IMG/VR virus record: IMGVR_UViG_3300030331_001891
Coordinates: 1-38,928 of that record
Length of the DNA stretch: 38,928 bases
Source of the DNA: a virus
Direction: 5' to 3' (one strand)
This document shows positions 30,429 through 37,632 of this stretch, piece after piece. Made by a program: the position numbers and the translations under genes. The notes below the pieces were generated by a model. It made no database searches. It saw nothing but the letters and a program-made list of their open reading frames with translations, and was not told the origin of the DNA. How positions within the stretch are numbered: position 1 is the first letter of the stretch; each line of letters opens with the position of its first letter.

Positions 30429-32021
30429 TTATCCTATTAAATATCCTCCAAAGTTCATGTAATCATCATTTGACCCAATATATGTAGAATTACTAGAATC
30501 TGCCTTAAAATTTATTTGTACATAGTCATTCGCTGCTAATGACAACATTTGCACTCTTGTACCAAATTCATACTCACTACCTGTACCTGTTGTATCTAGT
30601 CTTAAATGAATATCATTGTTTGAATTTGCTATATTTTTACTTCCATTTTTCATTATCCAATATCTATAAACATCATTGTTGTTGTTGCCGATTGCACCCC
30701 AAAAGAATAGATATACACCTGCAACTGGTGCAGTAAATCTTCCATTGCTTGTACTGTAATGACTTCCAACGTTTACATAAGTATTTCCAAAAATTACATC
30801 TGCATTACTTGTACCTGAAGTAGCCCCATAAGCATGAAAACATGGTTGGCTTGGCATAGTCACAGCTTTATTACCAGAACCAATCTCAATAACATTTGCT
30901 GCTAAGTTATGGTAAATTTTTGATACAGTATTTTCATTCGTAAGTTTAAAAGTATTATTTTCCCCTGTATCTATAATACCAATACCTCGGTCACTAGCTA
31001 ATTGTTTAACTGTTAAAGTTCCTAAGCTATTATAAGCAGTTCTTGTAGTATGGCCAATATGAAAATTACCAGCAGCAACTACATTAAATCTTTCTGCAGA
31101 ATTTGCATTAGAATACCAAATTAAATTATCTGAGGGGTCACTATACATTACCCACTTTCTAGTTCCACCATGTCCTAATCTTATACCTACATTACTATCA
31201 TCTTTTGCTTCAATGCCTAAAAAGGCTTCTCCGTTTGAGTGGTCTCTCAGAGTTACAAAACAATTATCCATTGCAGATGTAGAGTTTAAAAATAAGTCTC
31301 CATCTGTACTAATAAACATTTTTTCAGTAGCACCTGTAGCTGGGTCTGTTGTACCAGTGACAAGATTTGAACCCGTTAAAAAGCTAATGCCACCTGTAGA
31401 ATTTACATTACTTATAATCTGAAGTTTATTATCTGATAATCTTACAGCTCCTTCTGTATAATCGCCATCTTGTTTAAACCAAAGTTGTGGGTTATCTCCT
31501 TCATCATTATTATCTTCATCAGCTTGAATAATAACAATAGCGTCTCCTGAGTTTCCTGATGATATATGAAGTAGCCCATCTGGGTCATTCGTTCCAATAC
31601 CAACTTCTGCAGAGTTATTTACGAACATAACATTTGTATTATCAGGTGATTGAATAATTGTATTTGAACCACTTGCAGTTATCCCATCTGCACCAATATC
31701 ACTTACTAAAGCTTTCTTTAGATTATTTGAATCTGAGGTATCTCCTATAAGTAAAAAGTCTCCACTCGCTGCTGTAACAGTTGAAAGTCCAGAAATAACA
31801 TTACTATGCATATGTCTATGTTCTATACCATCTGAAACTATTTTTGCTCCAGTTACATTATTTGCTGCAATCATGGTAGTAGTTATACCACTATCCTGAA
31901 CTAGAGTTCCAGATATGGCATTTGTTGCTATATGAGTAGCTGTTATAGCATTATCAGCAATAATTGTTCCCGATATTGCATTTGTTGCTATAAGTTCTGA
32001 TTGTACCTTGGTTCGTGCCAT
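30429..32021 (-). CDS. Tail fibre ending in a C1q-like domain (paralogue 2)
   Basis: A 530-residue fibre. MARTKVQSEL plus about six decapeptide repeats (residues 11-70), then SGDFLLIGDTSDSNNLKK, which is shared with paralogue 4. The shaft has AEVGIGTNDPDGLLHISSG units. Unlike its neighbours it has no S74 domain. The last 130 or so residues carry GRFTAPVAGVYLFFWGAIG and end DYMNFGGYLIG, the pattern of C1q/TNF-type trimerisation domains. These form stable trimers without a cleaved chaperone and could bind the host surface. Confidence 0.82.
   Translation of the reverse strand: MARTKVQSELIATNAISGTIIADNAITATHIATNAISGTLVQDSGITTTMIAANNVTGAKIVSDGIEHRHMHSNVISGLSTVTAASGDFLLIGDTSDSNNLKKALVSDIGADGITASGSNTIIQSPDNTNVMFVNNSAEVGIGTNDPDGLLHISSGNSGDAIVIIQADEDNNDEGDNPQLWFKQDGDYTEGAVRLSDNKLQIISNVNSTGGISFLTGSNLVTGTTDPATGATEKMFISTDGDLFLNSTSAMDNCFVTLRDHSNGEAFLGIEAKDDSNVGIRLGHGGTRKWVMYSDPSDNLIWYSNANSAERFNVVAAGNFHIGHTTRTAYNSLGTLTVKQLASDRGIGIIDTGENNTFKLTNENTVSKIYHNLAANVIEIGSGNKAVTMPSQPCFHAYGATSGTSNADVIFGNTYVNVGSHYSTSNGRFTAPVAGVYLFFWGAIGNNNNDVYRYWIMKNGSKNIANSNNDIHLRLDTTGTGSEYEFGTRVQMLSLAANDYVQINFKADSSNSTYIGSNDDYMNFGGYLIG
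31812..31991 (-). repeat. Six decapeptide repeats, fibre paralogue 2
   Basis: Residues 11-70 of the 30429-32021 fibre form six ten-residue units in register, three of them IATNAISGTI, IADNAITATH and IATNAISGTL. The pattern is [IV]-A-x-N-x-[IV]-x-x-x-[HLK]. They correspond to 30-bp imperfect DNA repeats. Confidence 0.8.
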
Positions 32022-32022
32022 A

Positions 32023-33975
32023 TTACTCTTCCAATTTTGCTATTCTAAGTTCTGCTGCATCTATTTTTACATGCGCTTCTTTTAGATCTGCTTCGAGTTC
32101 TTGTATTGCTTTTACTAATACAGGTACTAATTTTTCATACTTCATACTATATATTTTTCCATCAGGAGATAAAGCATAAGTTAAATTAGTTTTATTATCT
32201 TTATTATATCCTGCGGCTTCTTCTAAAACCTCAACATCTTGTGCCTTAAATCCTATGTCTAGTTGGTCTTCTTTATGTGTGCCATCATGTGTAACTGTAA
32301 GTAAATCTGTGTCTGGATTTTTATCCCAGTCTACATAACTTGACCTTTTATCCCATCTAAACGTATAAGGTTGCAAACTCTTTACAAAATCTAATCCTAA
32401 ATCTAATGCTGTAAAATCAGTTTTATCTCTTTCATCTGATGCTACTGATAAAGAAACCTGACAATTAAGAGAAGTAATAGCAGTATCTCCTATACAAGCT
32501 ATATTACTTTGTGAAGTAATTTGTCCTCCTGGTTGACCCGCATTACCTGCTCTATACCCAACCCCAATATTATTAGCGCCTGTTGTAACATTTTTAATAG
32601 TATTAGTACCTAAAGACACATTAAAAGACCCCGTAGTACAGTCCTCTAAAGCATCAACACCTATGGCTGTATTGTAACCATTACCTGTTGTTGCACTTGT
32701 TCCTGCACGAGTTCCTACAAAAGTATTGTTATGTGCACTAGTTTGAGCATCACCAGCTTGACTACCTATGATTGTGTTTGAGCCACCAGATGTAATATTG
32801 TATCCTGCATTTCTTCCTATACAGGTGTTGTGGTCATTACCTGACATAGTGTTACCTGCACCATAACCTATACACGTATTCCAACCCCCTGTTGTGTTGG
32901 TTGATAAAGCATAGTTTCCGACGGCCACATTATATTGTCCCGTGGTTATATTCATACCAGCTCTATATCCGAGGCCTACATTGTGTATTCCTGATGTTAC
33001 ATCTTCTAATGCTTCATATCCTACTGCAACACAAGAATCTCCACTAGTTAAATTATTTAATGCTCCATAACCTATAGATGTATTACCACTTCCATCTGTT
33101 ATATCAGCTGATGTGGCTTTAATTTCTCCGTTTACATGGAGTTTTTGTGAAGGGCTACTCGTACCAATTCCAACATTTCCTGACCCATTAATCCGCATTC
33201 TTTCTGAACCTGCTGTAGAAAATCCAAGTATATTAGGATTAACATTAAATATTCCTGTATCAGCATCATCGTGAAATGCGTATGCTGGTGCAGCAGCATC
33301 TTCTCTTCCTGATAAAAATCTATCGTTTTCTGCTCGTATTGTTCCATGTACATTAAATTTAGCGTTTATTGTTGATGACCCAATTCCAACATTTTCACTG
33401 CTATTAATAAAAATTGCGTCTGCATCTGCACTTGAATTTATACCTGCTACTCCACCAGCTTCTGCTCCCCATGATATATCTGTACCATCTGATTTAAGTA
33501 CAGTGCCATTTGAACCTATTGATAAAGCTGCAGGGTCTCCTGCACTATCTCCATATATTATACTTCCACGAGCAAGTGAAGCCATTTTTGCAAGTGTAAC
33601 TGCGTTGTCTCCTAGGTCTGCGGTAACTATTGTTCCGTTCACTATACTTGCACTTGTTACACTATTTGCTGCTAGTTGGTCTGCTCCAACGGCATCATCA
33701 GCTATTTTTGCTTGTGTAACTGCATCGTTATTTATTTTTGCTGTTTCTATGGCTGAATCTGCCATTTGTGTTACAGTAATTGTATTCTGTGCTATCTGAG
33801 TAGCAGTTACATTGTTTTGCGCAATATGTGTAGATGTTATAGCATTGTCAGCCACAAGAGTACCTGACACAGCATTTGTTGCTATGTGCACAGCAGTAAT
33901 CGCATTATCAGCTATGAGTGTGCCTTGTATTGCGTTTATTGCTACTAGTTCTGCTGGTATTGTTGTTCTTGCCAT
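32023..33975 (-). CDS. Tail fibre with YadA-like repeats and S74 domain (paralogue 3)
   Basis: A 650-residue fibre. Twelve decapeptide repeats (residues 11-130) are followed by a shaft with GSERMRINGSGNVGIGT. Residues 297-476 are a run of about 20- to 24-residue repeats of the type IGYGALNNLTSGDxxVAVG, similar to YadA head or Hep_Hag repeats. The S74 domain starts at Ser513-Asp514 (SDERDKTDFT) with DIGFKAQDVE and is longer (138 aa) than in the other copies. The C-terminus ends LEE, and its codons carry the ribosome binding site of the next gene. Confidence 0.88.
   Translation of the reverse strand: MARTTIPAELVAINAIQGTLIADNAITAVHIATNAVSGTLVADNAITSTHIAQNNVTATQIAQNTITVTQMADSAIETAKINNDAVTQAKIADDAVGADQLAANSVTSASIVNGTIVTADLGDNAVTLAKMASLARGSIIYGDSAGDPAALSIGSNGTVLKSDGTDISWGAEAGGVAGINSSADADAIFINSSENVGIGSSTINAKFNVHGTIRAENDRFLSGREDAAAPAYAFHDDADTGIFNVNPNILGFSTAGSERMRINGSGNVGIGTSSPSQKLHVNGEIKATSADITDGSGNTSIGYGALNNLTSGDSCVAVGYEALEDVTSGIHNVGLGYRAGMNITTGQYNVAVGNYALSTNTTGGWNTCIGYGAGNTMSGNDHNTCIGRNAGYNITSGGSNTIIGSQAGDAQTSAHNNTFVGTRAGTSATTGNGYNTAIGVDALEDCTTGSFNVSLGTNTIKNVTTGANNIGVGYRAGNAGQPGGQITSQSNIACIGDTAITSLNCQVSLSVASDERDKTDFTALDLGLDFVKSLQPYTFRWDKRSSYVDWDKNPDTDLLTVTHDGTHKEDQLDIGFKAQDVEVLEEAAGYNKDNKTNLTYALSPDGKIYSMKYEKLVPVLVKAIQELEADLKEAHVKIDAAELRIAKLEE
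32548..33087 (-). repeat. YadA/Hep_Hag-like beta-roll repeats
   Basis: Residues 297-476 of paralogue 3. About eight units share the core N-x-x-(I/V)-G-x-x-A-(L/G) followed by T-T/S-G. Gly-Tyr-Ala-Gly positions recur every 20-24 residues, as in trimeric autotransporter heads that form left-handed parallel beta-rolls. The unit borders were set by eye. Confidence 0.7.
33191..33346 (-). repeat. Fibre module copy A (156 nt)
   Basis: Aligns without gaps to 38375-38530 over 156 nt. About 21 mismatches were counted by eye (roughly 87 percent identity). It encodes GTIRAENDRFLSGRED and AYAFHDDADTGIFN in paralogue 3. The two fibres are otherwise different around this block. Confidence 0.85.
33586..33945 (-). 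repeat. Twelve decapeptide repeats, fibre paralogue 3
   Basis: Residues 11-130 are twelve ten-residue units in unbroken register, such as IADNAITAVH, VADNAITSTH and IADDAVGADQ. This is the highest copy number in the window. DNA repeats of 30 bp would allow slippage or unequal recombination. Confidence 0.82.
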
Positions 33976-33976
33976 A

Positions 33977-36148
33977 TTATCCTTCTAGTGTTTCTAATCT
34001 TGATTTTAAATCGTTTATTGTAGTATCTTGTTCTTTAATTGCATTTACTAATAGTGCTACAACAGAACCATAATCCATTGCATATGCGCTATTATAATTA
34101 TCTGTTCCATCATCTTCATCTTCATGATATATAACTGTTTCAGGTATTATATTTTCTACTTCTTGAGCAATAAATCCAAACTTATACCCATTTTTTGAAA
34201 CATGTTCTTGAACTTCATTTGTGCTATTTACAGTTTGAAATCTTTTTCCTGTTAACTGTTTTACCATTGATAAAGCATTGTCTATTGTTGTAATATTTTT
34301 CTTTCTTCTTCTATCAGAGCCCGTAGCATATCCACCATCACTTCTTGTTGTAACTGAAAAGTCTGAGCCTGATGTTGTTGGATAACTAGCTGAACTTATG
34401 TTGGTTCCATGGATTCTCAACTCTGATTGAGTACTTGAACTAGAACTATAAGGTGTTGCGTTCATTATACTAAGACTTGGGTAGTTAGCCCATGTTCTAT
34501 CTATAGCTATACCTTGATAAGTAAATAGTGACCCATTTCTAGAAGTACCAGCACCTGCGCTTGAAGTATCAACTCTACCACATATTTGCAGTGCATGAGC
34601 TTCGCCATCTAAACTGAAGCCTGGAGCCTTAGCATAAAACTCTATTGAGCCAGATTCTTGGTTGTTTGAACCAACCATTGTTGAACAACCAATTCTTCCA
34701 TAATAATTATGAGCTCCAGCAGTGTCTCCACCACCAAAATCAATAGCACCTAATTGATAATTTGATCCCGCATAACCTATTGCTTCAATGGACATTTTAG
34801 CAAGATAAGTACTTACATTACCAACCCCACTTCTTTTTGTTGCAACATGTAATCTATGAGTTAGATTTGGCAGATATGTATAATTGTTTTGTAAACCAAT
34901 TGCAACACTACCGCCATCTGGTTGTAAATACTGATTATAAGCGGTGGCAGTACCATCTACCCTTTGAACCTGTGACCATACATGTCCATCACTGGCTATT
35001 CCATGTACTATACCATAATCACCGCCAACATTGGAATCTTTTTTAAGCATAGCAAAATGACAAGTAGCATTACCTAGACCAGGTGGATCGTAGTTTTTAT
35101 TTTCTACTAAACTTAGTACAGCATTAGGACTAGTTGTACCAAGTCCTACTCTACAATCTCTACTTGATGAAGAAGCACTATTTTGTAATAATTTAAATAC
35201 TACTTTGTCTTCGTCATCGTCCCACCTTGCTCCCAGTGTAATAGCACCACCATAAGCTTCACCTACAGATTTCATGTAAGAGCCTTCGGTATTATTATTA
35301 TCGTAAAAATTTAATCTTGCAGTACCGTTATTACTTGTTGCAAAAGTTATTACCTCTGAAGCATCACCGTAGTTTCCAAGTTGTATGTCTGTTACAGGAC
35401 TATTTGTTCCAATTCCAAGACGACCTGAAGCATCAATACGCATTCTTTCGCTATTATTAGTATTAAATAAAAAAGCATGATTTGTCTGAGTTCCTACTAG
35501 TCCAACATTAGCTCCTGAATCATAGCTAGATTGAATTTTGGTAATTACTGTACCATTACCAGCAGAAAACAAGCCTATAGCTTTATTATCAAAACCAACA
35601 TTATTACCTTCTCCAGCCCAAGCATTTTTGACTTGTAAAGTTGGATTTTCATTTATTGCTGTGAGTGTTTTTGTTAAATCAAGTTCATGTGCGGGACTAC
35701 CAGTTCCAATTCCAACATTTTCACTACTATCAATCGTGATTGCTGTTGCGTCTGCACTAGAAGATATGCCTGCAACAGTTGCTAGTGCAGTTATTCCACT
35801 AATTGGTACTTTCTTTAAATTATTTGAATCACTTGTATCTCCAATAAGTACAAAGTCTCCAGCAACTGGTGTTACTTCTGTCTGTGATGAAATCATTGCT
35901 TTATTTAGATGATTGGTCGTTATTACGCCATCAGCTATTTTATCTGCTTCGATTGCGTCATCTGCTATTTGAGTTACTGTGATTGTGTTTTGAGCGATAT
36001 GTGTTGCTGTAACTGCATTATCTGCTATGAGTGTGCCGGACACGGCGTTTGTAGCAATATGAACTGCTGTAATTGCGTTATCTGCTATCAGTGTGCCTTG
36101 TATGGCATTGACTGAAACAACATGTGATGAAACTGTTGTTATTGCCAT
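33977..36148 (-). CDS. Tail fibre with S74 chaperone domain (paralogue 4)
   Basis: A 723-residue fibre, the longest complete one. Seven decapeptide repeats (residues 11-80), then AGDFVLIGDTSDSNNLKK, a long shaft with GIGT/NSERMRID units, and a receptor-binding candidate region rich in Gly, Ser and Tyr before the S74 domain. The S74 domain starts at Ser611-Asp612 (SDRRRKKNIT) and contains KFGFIAQEVENIIPETV. It ends LEG-stop, and GAAGGATAATATG overlaps the next start. It encodes an uncommon acidic insert (YHEDEDDGTD) inside the S74 domain. Confidence 0.88.
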   Translation of the reverse strand: MAITTVSSHVVSVNAIQGTLIADNAITAVHIATNAVSGTLIADNAVTATHIAQNTITVTQIADDAIEADKIADGVITTNHLNKAMISSQTEVTPVAGDFVLIGDTSDSNNLKKVPISGITALATVAGISSSADATAITIDSSENVGIGTGSPAHELDLTKTLTAINENPTLQVKNAWAGEGNNVGFDNKAIGLFSAGNGTVITKIQSSYDSGANVGLVGTQTNHAFLFNTNNSERMRIDASGRLGIGTNSPVTDIQLGNYGDASEVITFATSNNGTARLNFYDNNNTEGSYMKSVGEAYGGAITLGARWDDDEDKVVFKLLQNSASSSSRDCRVGLGTTSPNAVLSLVENKNYDPPGLGNATCHFAMLKKDSNVGGDYGIVHGIASDGHVWSQVQRVDGTATAYNQYLQPDGGSVAIGLQNNYTYLPNLTHRLHVATKRSGVGNVSTYLAKMSIEAIGYAGSNYQLGAIDFGGGDTAGAHNYYGRIGCSTMVGSNNQESGSIEFYAKAPGFSLDGEAHALQICGRVDTSSAGAGTSRNGSLFTYQGIAIDRTWANYPSLSIMNATPYSSSSSTQSELRIHGTNISSASYPTTSGSDFSVTTRSDGGYATGSDRRRKKNITTIDNALSMVKQLTGKRFQTVNSTNEVQEHVSKNGYKFGFIAQEVENIIPETVIYHEDEDDGTDNYNSAYAMDYGSVVALLVNAIKEQDTTINDLKSRLETLEG
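35909..36118 (-). repeat. Seven decapeptide repeats, fibre paralogue 4
   Basis: Residues 11-80: seven ten-residue units from VSVNAIQGTL through IADDAIEADK. Units two and three (IADNAITAVH, IATNAVSGTL) are identical in protein to those of paralogue 3. Confidence 0.82.
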
Positions 36149-36149
36149 A

Positions 36150-37631
36150 TTATCCCTCTAATGTTTCTATTCTTGCTGTTAGTGCGTCTATTTTAGCGTC
36201 TGCTTCTTGTAATGCTTTAATTAGATAAGGTGTTAACTTTCCGTAATCAATAGACCAAGGTTGTTCTGTGACATCATCTCCTCCCTCTCTAACTACATCA
36301 GGAATAATAGTTTTTAATTCTTGTGCAATCATACCTACTTCATGATGGTCATTTCTTTTCCAATCAAATTCACGAACTTTTACATTTTTAATAATATCTA
36401 ATTGTGATGAAGCATCTACAATATTTTTCTTTAATCTTTCGTCTGAAGCTGTGTTGAAACTAACTGAAGTTCCTGATGCTGCTGTAATTGAACCAATAGC
36501 ACCACCACTATCAGTCATGTATACAAATGAAGCACTTGTAGCATCATTATCATTAGAAAAACTTAATTTCATAACTACATTTGCTAAACCACAAGAAACA
36601 TCAGTATCTTCAAAAAATACAGTACCATTTGTAATAGAATTAGCACTAGCATAAAGTCTGTGTGGATAAGTTGGATTTGAAGTTGTGCCAATTATAACCG
36701 TGCCATTAGTATTAATACGCATATCTTCGCCTTCTGTATTATTAGTACTAAAATTCATATACCCTGAATTTCTGTTAAAGCCTATATAACCTAAATCATT
36801 ATCTGTAGCATCACCAAATCTAACTCTAGCATCTGAATTAGTTGCAGCTTCTAGTCTTAATTCAGCATCACCACTTGCTGCTTTTGCATGAAGTATTGTT
36901 GCTGGACTACTCGTTCCTATTCCAAAACTGCCACCATTGTCCATAACAATATTGCCATCAGTTTTAAATCTTAATTTGTACGCATCATTTGGCCCAATAT
37001 AAAGTTCATCTCCTGAAGCAGCTAATATTTGAATAGCATCAGCACCACCATCTTTAATTGATAAAGATGAATTAGTATCTGTATTTATTACTACATTGCC
37101 ATCTTCTCCAACTTTAAATAAAACATTATTACTTGCATCAACACCTGTTTGGTTTTTTCCTATTACAAATACTTGGTCAGTTGCACTATCATTTGAGTCT
37201 ATATTTATTCTTAGAGAATTAGGCGTATTTATTGCAAAGTTTTGTGAGGTTGAAGTTGCTATGCTTCCTGCTGCTAAAGTAAGTCCATTAACTGTGCTGT
37301 TAAAAGTAGCTGCACCTGCTTCTGACATATCAAGGGTAAGAGCAGTTATAAGATTACCGCCACCATCATCTCCTTGGAATATAATGTCTTTATCATCAGC
37401 TTCATTAATGAAAAACAAATGACCAGTATTATTTTCTATTTTACTATTTGAGCCATCATGTTTTATGCCTAAATCAGCACTTGCACCTAATAAAAGATTT
37501 TTATTATCACCTAAAGCAACTGTACCTGCAAATGTAACATTTTCACTACTATCAATAGTTATAGCAGTTGCATCGCTTGAGTCTGAGACTCCTGTGTTTA
37601 ACATATTTCTTACTACTTTTTGTAATGCCAT
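36150..37631 (-). CDS. Tail fibre with S74 chaperone domain (paralogue 5)
   Basis: A 493-residue fibre. Its N-terminus (MALQKVVRNMLNTG) lacks the decapeptide repeats of paralogues 1-4, so its attachment partner may differ. SDATAITIDSSENVTFAG is shared with other copies, followed by a glycine- and asparagine-rich shaft (DNKNLLLGASADLGIKHDG). The S74 domain begins Ser396-Asp397 (SDERLKKNIV) with EVGMIAQELKTIIPDVV and SIDYGKLTPYL. It is the second gene of the visible operon. LEG-stop-TATG junction with paralogue 4. Confidence 0.88.
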   Translation of the reverse strand: MALQKVVRNMLNTGVSDSSDATAITIDSSENVTFAGTVALGDNKNLLLGASADLGIKHDGSNSKIENNTGHLFFINEADDKDIIFQGDDGGGNLITALTLDMSEAGAATFNSTVNGLTLAAGSIATSTSQNFAINTPNSLRINIDSNDSATDQVFVIGKNQTGVDASNNVLFKVGEDGNVVINTDTNSSLSIKDGGADAIQILAASGDELYIGPNDAYKLRFKTDGNIVMDNGGSFGIGTSSPATILHAKAASGDAELRLEAATNSDARVRFGDATDNDLGYIGFNRNSGYMNFSTNNTEGEDMRINTNGTVIIGTTSNPTYPHRLYASANSITNGTVFFEDTDVSCGLANVVMKLSFSNDNDATSASFVYMTDSGGAIGSITAASGTSVSFNTASDERLKKNIVDASSQLDIIKNVKVREFDWKRNDHHEVGMIAQELKTIIPDVVREGGDDVTEQPWSIDYGKLTPYLIKALQEADAKIDALTARIETLEG

Positions 37632-37632
37632 G

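Noticed and set aside
33503-33799. Plus-strand frame opposite the paralogue 3 N-terminus
   Set aside because: Shadow of the repeat-coding strand; composition follows the sense gene.
35909-36115. Plus-strand Cys-rich frame opposite fibre paralogue 4
   Set aside because: Cysteine richness is an antisense artefact of the decapeptide repeats; no ribosome binding site and no family match.
31812-36118. Short direct repeats that might be read as a CRISPR array
   Set aside because: They have no unique spacers of constant length, are in coding phase and encode decapeptides.
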